DNA of 64,000 nucleotides from Pedobacter sp. (GCA_031119475.1 JAVHXV010000002.1:481233-545232), one strand, 5' to 3'. Positions 51,127-62,131 are shown, counted from the first letter of the stretch. Made by a program: numbers and translations. Notes: generated by a model not told the origin, from the sequence alone.

Positions 51127-52731
51127 ATGAAAAAAATTATACTCTGTAGCTTGTTCATATTTTCGGTTATGGCCGGAAAAACACAGCAAATTATTCCTTA
51201 TAGCTATTATCAATATCAAAAATTAAACAGATCCTTATACAGTTTTGATACCCGTTATCATACCTCCCTGAAACCTGTAATCGGTGATGATAGTACAATT
51301 GTACGCCAGTTGGACTCGCTGCTGTTCATTGGAACGGGCCAGGCCCGCAGCTCATGGGTAACCAGAAAACTGTTCAATGAGCATCTTGTAGAAGTTAACA
51401 AGCAAGATTATACGTTTTACCTCGACTTTCTTCCGGACTTTCAGATCGGGAGGGAATTTGGTAAACCTGCCATCACAACCTGGCTCAACACCAGGGGATT
51501 TCAATTTGGAGGAAATATTGGCAAGAAATTTTCTTTCTACAGTAGCGGCTTCGAAAACCAAGCTAGATTTAACCATTACCTCAACAATTACATCAATGCA
51601 AAACATGTAATCCCCGGAATGGTGAACGATAAAAATAGGACCGGCATACCCAAAAATACCAAAGATTGGGCCTATGCAACAGCCGTTCTAAATTATACGC
51701 CCAATCGATATTTCTCCTTTACACTAGGGCATGACAAAAATTTTATTGGCGACGGCTATCGTTCCATGTTATTATCGGATGTTTCGGCAGCCTATCCTTT
51801 TTTCAGGATTACCGCAACACTTGGCCAAGTAAAATACATGGCCTTATGGTCGCAGTTTCAGGACCCTAATGAGCCTATTCCTTCTGGCGATAATGTATTT
51901 AGGAAAAAGTGGGGGGCATTTCATTATCTGGACTGGAACGTTAATAACCGTTTATCGGTAGGCTTTTTTGATTCGATTATCTGGCAGGACATTGATCAGA
52001 ACGGTACGAAAAGAGGCTTTGATGTTTCTTATCTAAACCCAGTGATTTTTTTGAGAACAGTTGAAGGGATGAATGGATCACCAGACAATGCGCTGTTGGG
52101 CTTTACTGCAAAATATAAATTGTTCAGGAATGGTACAGTTTATGGTCAGTTGGCACTCGATGAATTTACGGCCAAACATGTCTTTAAAGGAGATGGATAT
52201 TGGGCCAATAAATCAGGGTATCAATTGGGAATAAAAGGATTTGATGCATTTAAGGTTCGCGACCTGAATTATCTGATCGAATTTAACACAGCTAGGCCCT
52301 TTACCTATTCACAGCGTTTCTCGCTCTTGAACTACGGAAATTATGCCGAAGCGCTGGCGCATCCCATGGGAGCCAATTTTAGGGAATTTCTGAGCATCTG
52401 GAATTACCAGAAAGGTAGATGGGGACTATATGTTCAAGGTAATTTCGCACAGTATGGACTGAACGTGAAAGGTGAAAACTTTGGGAAAGATATCAACGAA
52501 TCCTACAATACCCGGCAACGAAATCTGGGCTACAAGACTGCAGGCGGATTAAAAACGAATTTTTATTATGGCGATGCAAGGATTTCGTATCTGTTCAATC
52601 CAAAATATAACTTGAGGCTAGAATTGGGAGGTATATTGCGGACAGAGACCAATAGCCTTGGCTCAGATCGAACTGGTCAGGTTACGTTCGGACTAAGAAG
52701 TACGTTCAGGAATACCTATCAGGATTTTTAA
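51127..52731 (+). CDS. Outer-membrane protein related to Wzi/RemB
   Basis: The product is 534 aa with a signal peptide (MKKIILCSLFIFSVMAGKTQQ). A long Tyr/Phe-rich beta-strand pattern follows and ends in a typical outer-membrane terminal strand. The segments RTVEGMNGSPDNALLGFTAKYKL and ARPFTYSQRF and LAHPMGANFREF recall proteins annotated as Wzi capsule assembly or as RemB of Flavobacterium johnsoniae gliding. Capsule tethering fits the surrounding locus; gliding does not have other support here. I give the name only as a resemblance. Confidence 0.65.
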   Translation: MKKIILCSLFIFSVMAGKTQQIIPYSYYQYQKLNRSLYSFDTRYHTSLKPVIGDDSTIVRQLDSLLFIGTGQARSSWVTRKLFNEHLVEVNKQDYTFYLDFLPDFQIGREFGKPAITTWLNTRGFQFGGNIGKKFSFYSSGFENQARFNHYLNNYINAKHVIPGMVNDKNRTGIPKNTKDWAYATAVLNYTPNRYFSFTLGHDKNFIGDGYRSMLLSDVSAAYPFFRITATLGQVKYMALWSQFQDPNEPIPSGDNVFRKKWGAFHYLDWNVNNRLSVGFFDSIIWQDIDQNGTKRGFDVSYLNPVIFLRTVEGMNGSPDNALLGFTAKYKLFRNGTVYGQLALDEFTAKHVFKGDGYWANKSGYQLGIKGFDAFKVRDLNYLIEFNTARPFTYSQRFSLLNYGNYAEALAHPMGANFREFLSIWNYQKGRWGLYVQGNFAQYGLNVKGENFGKDINESYNTRQRNLGYKTAGGLKTNFYYGDARISYLFNPKYNLRLELGGILRTETNSLGSDRTGQVTFGLRSTFRNTYQDF

Positions 52732-52864
52732 CAAGGCAATCAGCCTGTGAAAAGCCGGAAGTTCCCAAATAGAACAACTAATAATAGATAACCTATTAAA
52801 AATCATATATTTACTGATAATTTAGTATGCTATAAATCTAATTTCACGCTCATTCCTATAATCC

Positions 52865-54793
52865 ATGCAATATATTAAGCGTATCGACGGCCTAAGGGGT
52901 ATTTCCGTTTTAGCCGTACTGATGTTCCACCTTAACTTTGCCTTATTCGAAGGTGGTTTTATCGGGGTCGACATCTTCTTTGTCATCAGTGGTTTCCTGA
53001 TCACGGGTGTAATACAGGACCAACTGAACAAATCTAAATTTAATGTCTTTTCTTTTTACCTCCGCCGGATCAAGAGATTGCTGCCACCCTTGTACGTCAT
53101 GCTTTTTATTGTTGCAGGATTATCCCTGCTCTGGTTTTTGCCCCATGAAATCAAAGATATCTATCAGGCCATCGTAGCCACAACAATTTACCTCTCCAAC
53201 ATATTTAATTATAGGGAAACGGATTATTTTAATACATTCCATGCCAAATCTCCTTTATTACATACCTGGAGCCTATCGGTAGAAGAGCAATTTTATTTTG
53301 TTTATCCATTTATCCTGATCTTGCTGCGTAAGGTGGCGACAAAAAAAAGGATTTTGATCTTATTGGCCCTCACAATCATTTCATTTGGAGCTTCCTTTTA
53401 TTACTACCATATCGATCCGCTATATACTTTCTATTATCCATGGTTTAGGGGGTGGGAGCTTGGACTTGGCGGAATTACATTTTTACTGGTAACTGATCCT
53501 GCCATATCTCCAAAGCTGCGCTTTCAGAATTTGACATGGCTTTATTATTTGTCGTTGATCATAATTTTGCTGAGCATCGTTTTTTGCCGTGATTACAGCT
53601 ATATCCCTAACTTCGGAGCATTGCCAGCAGTATTGGCCACTTGCTTCATCTTGGCGGGCAGCAGAACAAGCGATTACAGATTTGACCCCCTTAAAAGTAG
53701 CTTGCTGGTTGGTACCGGCTTGATCAGTTACAGTCTTTACCTATGGCATCAGCCCATTCTTGCCATTGTGTATACATTTGATGAGTCGTTGTTGCCGACA
53801 AGTAAACTTCTGATTGTTGTGCTATCTTTTATAGCGGCCTATCTAAGTTGGAAACTGGTCGAGCAGCCGTTTAGGAAATTGAAAACCAAGCCTGCCCGGA
53901 TTTGGGTCGCAACATTCATCTTTAGTGCTTCCCTAGTACTCTTGGGTGCTTACGGACATATTTCAAATGGTTTTATGAACTTTTTGATGAACCGCATCCC
54001 GCCAGCAAGAAAAGCCTGGGTAGTAAAGAAAGATGAGGTTATGGCCAAGAGGCAAGCAGTTTGGGTATCGCTGCTCGATAAGAATGAAGCTAGGCCTATT
54101 AGTAGTTTAAAGAATGTAGATTACCTGATTATCGGTGATTCAAAATCTGAAGATATGCTGACGGCATTCACCTTGAACAAGGATATTTCAACAAATTATA
54201 CATTTTATCAGCTGCGTGCCGATGATGAAGATATGGGTGCTTTGAATGATGCGCTTTTAAAGAGATCAAGTGCTGGCCTATCCGAAGTAAATAAAAAAGC
54301 CTATCAAGTCCTTTCGCAAGTAAAAGTCTTGGGGATCAAGAACATTATCCTCACCTGTACCTGGCAGGATGACTCGAACGTGGGCGTATCCAAGCTCATC
54401 CAATCACTATCGCAAGAAGCCAATAGCCTATATGTAGTGAGCACGGCCAACTGGAATGACGTTACTTCCTTATCATTTAAGCTGGCGAAATCGAATATGA
54501 CTGATAATGAAATCGGTGCATTTTTCTATCACAACATCAGGGAGGACTGGAAAAGGCAAAGTGACCACCTGCATGAAATGATTACCAAGATTTCAAATGT
54601 AACCTGGTTGAATAAAGAAGATGCGTTTTGTAATTCAGCAAGGAAAGAGTGCCTACTATATACAAAAGATAAGATTGCCTATATTTTTGATAGCGGCCAT
54701 TTTACTATTGAAGGGGCGCAATATTTTGGCAATGTAGCTTGGAAAAACCATTGGTTTGGTTTTAGGCCTCGTTCAGCAGAGGCGGGCCGCTAA
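52865..54793 (+). CDS. OatA-like acyltransferase with SGNH domain
   Basis: The 642-aa membrane protein has an acyltransferase-3 domain (about residues 1-350, roughly ten helices) with the hallmark MFHLNFALFEGGFIGVDIFFVISGFLIT, and HTWSLSVEEQFYFVYP. A C-terminal SGNH-hydrolase-like domain (about 410-640) contains IGDSKSEDML (GDS) and a DSGHFTIEGA close to the end (Asp and His of the triad). Such two-domain proteins O-acetylate peptidoglycan or polysaccharide outside the cytoplasm. It is most likely to decorate the locus polymer. The 3' end faces fcl with a 19-base gap. Confidence 0.85.
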   Translation: MQYIKRIDGLRGISVLAVLMFHLNFALFEGGFIGVDIFFVISGFLITGVIQDQLNKSKFNVFSFYLRRIKRLLPPLYVMLFIVAGLSLLWFLPHEIKDIYQAIVATTIYLSNIFNYRETDYFNTFHAKSPLLHTWSLSVEEQFYFVYPFILILLRKVATKKRILILLALTIISFGASFYYYHIDPLYTFYYPWFRGWELGLGGITFLLVTDPAISPKLRFQNLTWLYYLSLIIILLSIVFCRDYSYIPNFGALPAVLATCFILAGSRTSDYRFDPLKSSLLVGTGLISYSLYLWHQPILAIVYTFDESLLPTSKLLIVVLSFIAAYLSWKLVEQPFRKLKTKPARIWVATFIFSASLVLLGAYGHISNGFMNFLMNRIPPARKAWVVKKDEVMAKRQAVWVSLLDKNEARPISSLKNVDYLIIGDSKSEDMLTAFTLNKDISTNYTFYQLRADDEDMGALNDALLKRSSAGLSEVNKKAYQVLSQVKVLGIKNIILTCTWQDDSNVGVSKLIQSLSQEANSLYVVSTANWNDVTSLSFKLAKSNMTDNEIGAFFYHNIREDWKRQSDHLHEMITKISNVTWLNKEDAFCNSARKECLLYTKDKIAYIFDSGHFTIEGAQYFGNVAWKNHWFGFRPRSAEAGR

Positions 54794-54812
54794 GTTTTGG
54801 TTTGGCAATTGA

Positions 54813-55739
54813 TCAGTTCTTGTCCAGAAAATCCTGATAAGCTAATTTTAGCCCTTCTCTGAGTTCAATCCGGTGTTTCCAGCCTAGTGCATGAAGCTTA
54901 GAAACATCCATCAGCTTACGTGGGGTACCATCAGGCTTAGTGCTATCGAAAGCAAGTTCACCTTCATAGCCAACAATGGCCTTGATCAGCAGTGCCAAAT
55001 CTTTTATGGTCAGATCTTCTCCTGTCCCAATGTTGATCAGATGCGGCTCGCTGTAGGTCTGCATTAAAAAATAACAGGCATCCGCAAGGTCATCGGCAAA
55101 AAGGAATTCGCGCATTGGTTTGCCCGAGCCCCAGATTACGACTTCTTTAGCACCACTTTTTTTGGCTTCGTCAAATCTCCTGATCAGTGCTGGTAGCACA
55201 TGTGAATTTTCCGGATGGTAATTATCGTTGTAGCCATATAAGTTGGTCGGCATCACGGAGATAAAATCACAGCCATATTGTGCACGATAGGCATCGCACA
55301 TTTTTATACCCGCAATTTTTGCAATGGCGTAGGGCTCATTGGTCTCTTCCAGGGGGCCTGTAAGTAGGTATTCTTCTTTTAAGGGCTGAGGTGCCAATTT
55401 TGGATAAATGCAACTGGAGCCCAAAAACATTAATTTTTTAACGCCATTGACATAAGCTTGGTGGATGACATTATTCTGGATGGCCAAATTTTCATAGAGG
55501 AAGTCTGCGCGATAGCAGTTGTTGGCCAGAATTCCGCCTACCTTCGCGGCGGCCAAAAAAACATACTCGGGTTTGGTCTCCTCAAAAAAGTCCTCAACGG
55601 CTTTTTGGTTTCTTAGATCGAGCACTGCTGATGTTCTTACGATCAGGTTCTGATATCCTTCTTGTTGAAGCTTGCGGTAAATTGCAGATCCAACCATTCC
55701 CCTGTGGCCGGCCACATATATTTTAGCGTTTTTTTCCAA
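54813..55739 (-). CDS. fcl: GDP-L-fucose synthase
   Basis: Fcl (WcaG) converts GDP-4-keto-6-deoxymannose to GDP-L-fucose by 3,5-epimerisation and 4-reduction. The product is 308 aa. It shows [14 protein letters not shown] at the N-terminus, [16 protein letters not shown], the catalytic [11 protein letters not shown] (YxxxK), and [24 protein letters not shown] (in pieces). The substrate comes from gmd (22417-23553), 31 kb away on the opposite strand. Fcl lies 13 bases after dxs on the same strand, so the two are probably co-transcribed. Confidence 0.96.
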   Translation of the reverse strand: MEKNAKIYVAGHRGMVGSAIYRKLQQEGYQNLIVRTSAVLDLRNQKAVEDFFEETKPEYVFLAAAKVGGILANNCYRADFLYENLAIQNNVIHQAYVNGVKKLMFLGSSCIYPKLAPQPLKEEYLLTGPLEETNEPYAIAKIAGIKMCDAYRAQYGCDFISVMPTNLYGYNDNYHPENSHVLPALIRRFDEAKKSGAKEVVIWGSGKPMREFLFADDLADACYFLMQTYSEPHLINIGTGEDLTIKDLALLIKAIVGYEGELAFDSTKPDGTPRKLMDVSKLHALGWKHRIELREGLKLAYQDFLDKN

Positions 55740-55752
55740 TGTTATCGATAAA

Positions 55753-57681
55753 TTAAGATGCCATGGTTTTGGTCGTCCTGCTCACTGCCCTTTTTTTTAC
55801 TGCCGCAATGATCGCTTTGGTATCGTAGCCGCATAACGCCCATAATTCTGGCTGCTCTCCATGTTCTACCACCTCATCTGGTATGCCTAAACGTACCACT
55901 TCGGCTTTATATTTATAATCGGCCATAAATTCCAGGATCGCACTGCCCATACCGCCCTGTAAGCAACCATCTTCAATGGTAATGATCTTCGCATAGCGCG
56001 AAAATACCTCATGGAGCAATTGTTCGTCCAAAGGTTTCACAAAGCGGAGGTCATAATGCGCTGGATGTATACCTTCACTGTTCAATTCTTGACAAGCTTC
56101 TACCGCGAAATTCCCCACATGTCCGATAGATAGTATAGCTACATCTTCTCCATCAGCAATTTTTCTGCCCTTTCCAATCTCAATAGCCCTGAATGGCCTT
56201 TTCCAATCTGGCATTACCCCATTTCCTCGCGGATAGCGGATGGTGAATGGACCAACATTTTCCTGTTGCGCGGTAAACATCAGATTGCGCAGTTCTTCTT
56301 CGTTCATTGGAGAAGCGACCACCATGTTCGGAATACAACGCATAAAGGCCAAATCATAGGCGCCATGATGGGTAGCACCATCGGCTCCTGCCAAACCTGC
56401 ACGGTCTAGGCAAAATACCACATTCAAATTTTGTATCGCCACATCGTGGATGACCTGGTCATAGGCCCTTTGCATAAAACTCGAATAGATATTGCAAAAT
56501 GGCACCAATCCTTGTGTGGCCAGCCCCGCAGAAAAAGTAACAGCATGCTGCTCGGCAATGCCCACATCAAATGCCCTGTCTGGCATTGCTTTCATCATGA
56601 TGTTGAGTGATGAGCCCGATGGCATGGCAGGTGTAATCCCAACAATCCTGTCATTCGCCTCGGCCAGTTCTACCATGGTATGTCCGAAAACATCTTGATA
56701 TTTAGGAGCCAGTGGCTTATCGGAAACCGATTTTTTGATTTCTCCAGTAATTTTATCGAACAGACCTGGCGCGTGCCACTTGGTCTGGTCTTTTTCGGCC
56801 AAAGCAAAACCTTTGCCTTTTACGGTTACGCAATGCAACAGTTTAGGGCCTGGAATAGCAGAAAGATCCTTGATTACCGCCGCCAAACGTTTTACATCAT
56901 GGCCATCTACCGGACCAAAATACCTGAAATTGAGGGCTTCAAAAAGGTTGCTCTGTTTGAGCAATGTCCCTTTGATGCTTTTCTCAATTTTCTTTACATA
57001 TTTATGGGCATTGGGTCCCAAGGCTGCCAATTTGGTCAACACTTGTGACACATCTTCCCTAAAACGGTTGTAGGATTTGGAAATGGTGATGCTGGTCAGG
57101 TATTCCTTTAGGGCACCAACATTGGGATCGATAGACATGCAATTGTCGTTGAGGATGACCAACAGGTTGGAATTTTCGATCCCCGCATGATTTAGTCCTT
57201 CAAATGCAAGGCCAGCTGTCATGGCACCATCGCCGATAACGGCTACATGCTGCCTATCTTTTTCACCTTTATAGTGCGATGCAACGGCCATTCCCAACGC
57301 TGCAGAAATGGAGGTAGAAGAGTGGCCCACGCCAAAGGTATCGTATTCGCTTTCGCTGATCTTGGGAAAACCACTTATTCCATTAATGATCCGATTGGTA
57401 TGGAACTTGTCGCGGCGACCAGTTAAGATCTTGTGCCCGTAAGCCTGATGGCCTACATCCCACACCAGTTTATCGTAAGGTGTATTTAGTGCATAATGGA
57501 GCGCAACAGTTAATTCAACAACGCCCAAGCTTGCGCCAAAATGCCCGCCATTTACACTCACCACATCAATGATATATTGACGCAATTCTTGGCATATTTG
57601 CTCTAAATCTTGTTCGCTATACTGTTTTAAATCAGCAGGATAATTTATTGTAGATAACAGTGCTCCAGTCTTAACTTCCAT
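55753..57681 (-). CDS. dxs: 1-deoxy-D-xylulose-5-phosphate synthase
   Basis: Dxs condenses pyruvate and glyceraldehyde-3-phosphate, the first step of the MEP isoprenoid pathway, which supplies the carrier lipid undecaprenyl phosphate among others. The product is 642 aa, full length. It has a thiamine-pyrophosphate motif [18 protein letters not shown] (in pieces), [14 protein letters not shown], the [22 protein letters not shown] start, and [22 protein letters not shown] (in pieces) in the pyrimidine domain. It reads divergently from glyA with a 191-base gap and is followed by fcl. Confidence 0.97.
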   Translation of the reverse strand: MEVKTGALLSTINYPADLKQYSEQDLEQICQELRQYIIDVVSVNGGHFGASLGVVELTVALHYALNTPYDKLVWDVGHQAYGHKILTGRRDKFHTNRIINGISGFPKISESEYDTFGVGHSSTSISAALGMAVASHYKGEKDRQHVAVIGDGAMTAGLAFEGLNHAGIENSNLLVILNDNCMSIDPNVGALKEYLTSITISKSYNRFREDVSQVLTKLAALGPNAHKYVKKIEKSIKGTLLKQSNLFEALNFRYFGPVDGHDVKRLAAVIKDLSAIPGPKLLHCVTVKGKGFALAEKDQTKWHAPGLFDKITGEIKKSVSDKPLAPKYQDVFGHTMVELAEANDRIVGITPAMPSGSSLNIMMKAMPDRAFDVGIAEQHAVTFSAGLATQGLVPFCNIYSSFMQRAYDQVIHDVAIQNLNVVFCLDRAGLAGADGATHHGAYDLAFMRCIPNMVVASPMNEEELRNLMFTAQQENVGPFTIRYPRGNGVMPDWKRPFRAIEIGKGRKIADGEDVAILSIGHVGNFAVEACQELNSEGIHPAHYDLRFVKPLDEQLLHEVFSRYAKIITIEDGCLQGGMGSAILEFMADYKYKAEVVRLGIPDEVVEHGEQPELWALCGYDTKAIIAAVKKRAVSRTTKTMAS

Positions 57682-57872
57682 GCAACATTTTGAAAATACA
57701 AATTACGGTATTTTGCTTCATACTTTCACTAAAAATCATTTCAAATTATTTGAGGCTGTGGCCAATGTCTCTTGCGGATTTTGTGGTGGACAGTGCTTAG
57801 CGATTTACATCCGGCCGATTTCTCTGTTCCCAATTAAATCCTTATTTTTACAGAAAATAACCTTCCCCAATA
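57682..57872. other. Divergent dxs/glyA intergenic region
   Basis: This 191-base space holds the start regions of two oppositely read genes. For glyA, TATTTTTA (57843-57850) is a possible -7 element with one mismatch, 22 bases before the ATG. I find no clear -33 element for either gene. A frame of 72 codons across it (57680-57898) is not credible. Confidence 0.4.
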
Positions 57873-59144
57873 ATGAAAAGAGATACGCTAATTTTTGACC
57901 TGATCAACAAAGAATTAAACAGACAAGAGCACGGATTAGAGCTCATTGCTTCAGAGAACTTCGTTAGTAAACAAGTAATGGAAGCAGCAGGCTCGGTCTT
58001 GACGAATAAATACGCCGAGGGCCTGCCTGGAAAAAGATATTATGGCGGTTGCCAGGTTGTTGATGAGATCGAAAATATAGCCATCGAAAGGGCAAAGCAG
58101 TTATTCGGTGCTGCATGGGTAAACGTTCAGCCCCATTCGGGCGCGCAGGCCAATGCTGCAGTCATGTTGGCGGTGATCCAGCCGGGCGATAAGATCCTTG
58201 GCTTTGACCTTTCCCATGGCGGACACCTAACCCATGGATCTCCGGTTAATTTCTCAGGAAAATTGTACCAGCCTCATTTTTATGGTGTAAAAAAAGAGGA
58301 CGGCCTCATCGATTATGCGCGGCTAGAAGAAGTAGCCTTGGCCGAAAAGCCAAAGTTGATCATCTGTGGTGCTTCCGCCTATTCTAGGGAATGGGATTAT
58401 GCCTTTATTCGTAAGGTTGCCGATCAGATTGGTGCATTGGTGCTGGCAGATATCTCGCATCCCGCCGGATTTATCGCCAAAGGCCTCCTCACCAATCCAC
58501 TTCCGCATTGCCATATCGTAACCACTACAACCCACAAAACCTTGAGGGGCCCTCGTGGAGGAATGATCATGATGGGCAAAGATTTCGAAAATCCTTGGGG
58601 ATTAAAAACACCGAAAGGCGAAATCAAGATGATGTCGGCCATCCTAGATATGGCTGTTTTCCCAGGTACGCAAGGCGGACCATTGGAGCACATCATTGCT
58701 GCAAAAGCAATTGCATTTGGCGAGGCCTTAACAGATGAATATGCAGATTACATTAAACAAGTAGGCAAAAATGCCCAGGCGATGGCGAAAGCTTTCGTAG
58801 CCAAGGGCTATGGGATCATCTCTGGTGGAACAGATAACCATTTGATGCTGATCGACCTTCGCAATAAAAATATCACCGGTAAAATTGCCGAAGGTGCTTT
58901 GGAGAAGGCAGACATCACCGTAAATAAGAACATGGTGCCATTTGATGATAAATCGCCATTTGTAACTTCGGGCATGCGTGTCGGAACTGCAGCAATTACC
59001 AGTAGGGGCTTTAGGGAGACCGAAATGGAAGAAATTGTTTCGCTGATCGATGAAGTGCTCTCTAATCCCGAAGACGAAAATAATCTCGCACAAGTTAGAA
59101 AAAAGGTATTAACTTTAGTAGGGAGATTTTCACTGTACAAATAG
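57873..59144 (+). CDS. glyA: Serine hydroxymethyltransferase
   Basis: GlyA converts serine and tetrahydrofolate to glycine and 5,10-methylene-tetrahydrofolate, a PLP reaction. The product is 423 aa. It has the [14 protein letters not shown] start, a [21 protein letters not shown] region, the PLP-binding [14 protein letters not shown] with Lys222, and [17 protein letters not shown]. It is divergent from dxs. The sensor kinase begins 18 bases after its stop. Confidence 0.98.
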   Translation: MKRDTLIFDLINKELNRQEHGLELIASENFVSKQVMEAAGSVLTNKYAEGLPGKRYYGGCQVVDEIENIAIERAKQLFGAAWVNVQPHSGAQANAAVMLAVIQPGDKILGFDLSHGGHLTHGSPVNFSGKLYQPHFYGVKKEDGLIDYARLEEVALAEKPKLIICGASAYSREWDYAFIRKVADQIGALVLADISHPAGFIAKGLLTNPLPHCHIVTTTTHKTLRGPRGGMIMMGKDFENPWGLKTPKGEIKMMSAILDMAVFPGTQGGPLEHIIAAKAIAFGEALTDEYADYIKQVGKNAQAMAKAFVAKGYGIISGGTDNHLMLIDLRNKNITGKIAEGALEKADITVNKNMVPFDDKSPFVTSGMRVGTAAITSRGFRETEMEEIVSLIDEVLSNPEDENNLAQVRKKVLTLVGRFSLYK

Positions 59145-59162
59145 GGAGATTTCTCGCTAACT

Positions 59163-61946
59163 ATGCTCAAAGTCGACGCGCTATCTGCTGAACAAGAAGA
59201 ACTAAGGCTCTCAGCTTTATATTCTTATGATATTCTGGCAAATGGACTCGAATCAGAACTGGATAACCTGACTAAATTGGCCGCGCAGATTGCGAATGTG
59301 CCAATGGCCTACATTTCATTCGTAGATCGGGAAACCGTGATCTTAAAGGCCAAGGTTGGCATCGACCATACCTATACCACTCTTCCACGTAAGGTAACCG
59401 TTTGTGAACATGCCATGTTCCATCCGGGTGTTTTTGTAGTGCCCGATGTGGAAGCTGATCCCGAATTGGCCAGCAATTCCATGCTTTCACAAGGAAAGGG
59501 AATTCGTTTTTATGCTGGAGCGCCCCTAAAAGATGCCGATGGCTTTGCCCTGGGATGTCTGGTCTTGTTGGATCGCGAACCTAGGGTTTTAAGTGCCCAT
59601 CAGATTGAGGCATTGGCCACCTTAGCCGTTCAGGTAGTTGCCCAATTGGCCCTAAAAAGGAAAAATTCCCAGTTAGAGGCCCAAACCAAACGCTTTGATG
59701 AGTTTGTAGATATTTTTACGGTTTCCCCCGAAATCCATTGTATTCTCGACCGAAATGGCGATGTCCTATTCATCAACAATGCCGTAACTTCCATGCTACA
59801 ATATGAAGTAAACGAAGTAATCGGTAAAAGCATGTGGGATTACTGTTATCATGAAGATGTTGAGAAAACGGTTTATGTTATTGAAAAAGGGCTAAAAAAT
59901 AAAGATAAACAGTTCAGTATCGACTTTAGATTGGTCGATAAACGTGGCGACATCCGATGGCTCAGCTGGGGCATGGTGGCCAAAGATAACCGCTGGTATT
60001 GCTATGGAAGGGACATCACCGAACGAAAAAAGGTGGAACAAGAACTGACCAAGCTCTCTTTTGTGGCCAGCAAGGTAAATAATGGCGTAGTCATCAATGA
60101 TGCGCATAATCATGTTACCTGGGTAAACGAAGCTTTTACCAAGATTACTGGATTTACATTGAATGACCTCAAGGGAAAGCCATTGGGCGATCTGATCAGT
60201 GGCCCTGATACCGATTGGTCGCTCATTGAAAATGCCAGGGGGCTTACCCAGCAAAAGCAATCTTTTACAGTTGATCTGCTCGCCTACCGCAAAGACAAAA
60301 AGCCCATTTGGCTATCTATCTATAACACGGTCGTATTAGATAAGGAAGGAAAAGTAGAGACCGAAGTCGAGATCATTATTGACATTACAGAAAAGAAAAA
60401 AGCCGAAGAAGAACTCCAGATCTTATCGCTGGTAGCCAGCAAGACCAATACCGGCGTAAGCATTACCAACGCTAAAGGTGAAATCACCTGGGTAAACGAA
60501 GCACTCGAAGACCTGGTCGGCTACTCTCTTGACGAACTTTCGGGAAAACTACTTGGAGATCTTTTATCTACAAAACAGACCGATAAACGGCTGATCGAAA
60601 ATGCCAGAAAACTCGCCTTGAAGAAACAGGCCTATACCATTGAGGTGTTGGCGCAAAAGCGCGATGGTACCTCGATCTGGTTGGCCGTTGCCAATACGCC
60701 CGTGCTTAACTCGCAAGGGCAATTGGAACGTCAGGTTGAGCTCATCTACGACATTACCCAGCGTAAACAGGTGGAACAGGAAATGCTGGAAGCTAGGGAG
60801 CAGGCCTTACAATTGAGCGAAGCCAAGGAAATGTTCCTATCAGTGATGAGCCATGAAATTAGGACACCATTGAATGCCATTATTGGTATGACCCACCTGC
60901 TGTTGGACAACCAGCCAAAGCCTTCCCAGATCGATGACCTTAATATCCTCAAATTTTCTGGCGAAAACCTGTTGAATATCATCAACGATATCCTTGATTT
61001 TACCAAAATAGAAACAGGAAACCTGCATTTGGAGACCATTCCTTTTGACCTGCATACACTCTGCGTCGATATCATCAATTCACTGCAGGTAAATGCCGGT
61101 AAAAAAGGCAATGTATTGATCCTTATTTATGACGATCAGGTACCTGAGCAGATTTTGGGCGATAAAACCAGGCTTTATCAAATCCTGATCAATCTTCTGG
61201 GCAATGCGATCAAGTTTACGGACAAGGGAAGGATAGAGCTTTCAGTGAAATTGAAAAGGAATGTAGCCCAAGAAGTAGAAATCTATTTCGAGGTAAGAGA
61301 TAATGGAATTGGTATCCCGAAAGATAAACAATCTTATATTTTCGAAACCTTTACACAGGCCAGAACAGATATTTCCAGAAAATATGGCGGTACCGGCCTC
61401 GGACTAGCCATTACCAAAAAATTATTAAAGCTTTATCGATCGGAAATCGAAATCGAAAGCACGGAAGGAAAAGGGACCGTATTTTCTTTTGTCATCAAGT
61501 TTGCCAAACAATCGATCATCCTGCCCGTAGCTGAACAACCGATCGTACCCAATTTATTTACGGACAAAAAAATTCTAGTAGTCGACGACAATGAAGTCAA
61601 TATCCTCATAGCCAAAAGGTTTTTGAGCAAGTGGGGACTAGATATCGATTTTGCGGCCAATGGCGAAGAAGCCATTAATAAAGTGGTCGGAAATACCTAC
61701 GACCTGATATTTATGGACATCCGGATGCCTGGGATAGATGGATTTGACACGACCAAGATCATTCGCGAAATTCCCGGGAACTATTATGCGAACGTTCCCA
61801 TTATTGCCCTAACGGCTTCTACGCTGCACAATGAAAACATGAAATTCAAGGAATCAGGGATGAACGGCCATATCCTAAAGCCATTTAATCCGGAAGAAAT
61901 TAAAGGCGTCCTAGCGAAGTTCTTTGGAGCAGAAGTTGAGGGTTGA
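59163..61946 (+). CDS. Hybrid sensor histidine kinase with GAF, three PAS and receiver domains
   Basis: The product is 927 aa, cytoplasmic, with no membrane helix. Domains in order are GAF (about 19-165), PAS 1 (about 175-292), PAS 2 (about 297-415), PAS 3 (about 420-540), HisKA with His564 (SVMSHEIRTPLNAIIG), HATPase (LINLLGNAIKFTDKG, DNGIGIPKDK, GGTGLGLAI), and a receiver with Asp852 (LIFMDIRMPGIDG). PAS 2 and PAS 3 look like tandem duplicates, both with WVNEAxxxxxGxxLxxLxGKxLGDL. There is no DNA-binding output; the phosphate must go elsewhere. It lies 18 bases after glyA and may be co-transcribed. Confidence 0.93.
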   Translation: MLKVDALSAEQEELRLSALYSYDILANGLESELDNLTKLAAQIANVPMAYISFVDRETVILKAKVGIDHTYTTLPRKVTVCEHAMFHPGVFVVPDVEADPELASNSMLSQGKGIRFYAGAPLKDADGFALGCLVLLDREPRVLSAHQIEALATLAVQVVAQLALKRKNSQLEAQTKRFDEFVDIFTVSPEIHCILDRNGDVLFINNAVTSMLQYEVNEVIGKSMWDYCYHEDVEKTVYVIEKGLKNKDKQFSIDFRLVDKRGDIRWLSWGMVAKDNRWYCYGRDITERKKVEQELTKLSFVASKVNNGVVINDAHNHVTWVNEAFTKITGFTLNDLKGKPLGDLISGPDTDWSLIENARGLTQQKQSFTVDLLAYRKDKKPIWLSIYNTVVLDKEGKVETEVEIIIDITEKKKAEEELQILSLVASKTNTGVSITNAKGEITWVNEALEDLVGYSLDELSGKLLGDLLSTKQTDKRLIENARKLALKKQAYTIEVLAQKRDGTSIWLAVANTPVLNSQGQLERQVELIYDITQRKQVEQEMLEAREQALQLSEAKEMFLSVMSHEIRTPLNAIIGMTHLLLDNQPKPSQIDDLNILKFSGENLLNIINDILDFTKIETGNLHLETIPFDLHTLCVDIINSLQVNAGKKGNVLILIYDDQVPEQILGDKTRLYQILINLLGNAIKFTDKGRIELSVKLKRNVAQEVEIYFEVRDNGIGIPKDKQSYIFETFTQARTDISRKYGGTGLGLAITKKLLKLYRSEIEIESTEGKGTVFSFVIKFAKQSIILPVAEQPIVPNLFTDKKILVVDDNEVNILIAKRFLSKWGLDIDFAANGEEAINKVVGNTYDLIFMDIRMPGIDGFDTTKIIREIPGNYYANVPIIALTASTLHNENMKFKESGMNGHILKPFNPEEIKGVLAKFFGAEVEG

Positions 61947-62115
61947 AAAAGTAAAAAGTAGAAAGTCAAAAGTCGAAAGCCGAAAGCCCCGAAGAATGTT
62001 CAAAATGACTCCTCCATAACTGTGAGCTATCGTTTCCTTTCACCTTTCTTCTTTAATCTTTTAGTCTTTAATCTATGTTCTTTGCTCTTTTTCTTTAGTC
62101 TTTGGTCTTTCCTCT
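61947..62115. repeat. Purine-arm/pyrimidine-arm word repeat after the sensor kinase
   Basis: A purine-rich left part (AAAGTAGAAAGTC, AAAAGTCGAAAGC, 61947-61990) is followed by a pyrimidine-rich right part (TTTAATCTTTTAGTC, CTTTAGTCTTT, 62030-62110). The word CTTTAGTCTTT at 62093-62103 is the exact complement of AAAGACTAAAG at 8874-8884 and 8888-8898, 53 kb away. No gene is seen here. Confidence 0.7.
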
Positions 62116-62131
62116 CTGCTCCCAAAAAGTA

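Noticed and set aside
54765-54783. Bidirectional terminator between the acyltransferase and fcl
   Set aside because: GCCTC/GAGGC forms a five-base stem inside the acyltransferase coding end with no T tract; not convincing.
57680-57898. 72-codon frame between dxs and glyA
   Set aside because: It overlaps the start regions of both real genes and matches no family; it is an intergenic frame.
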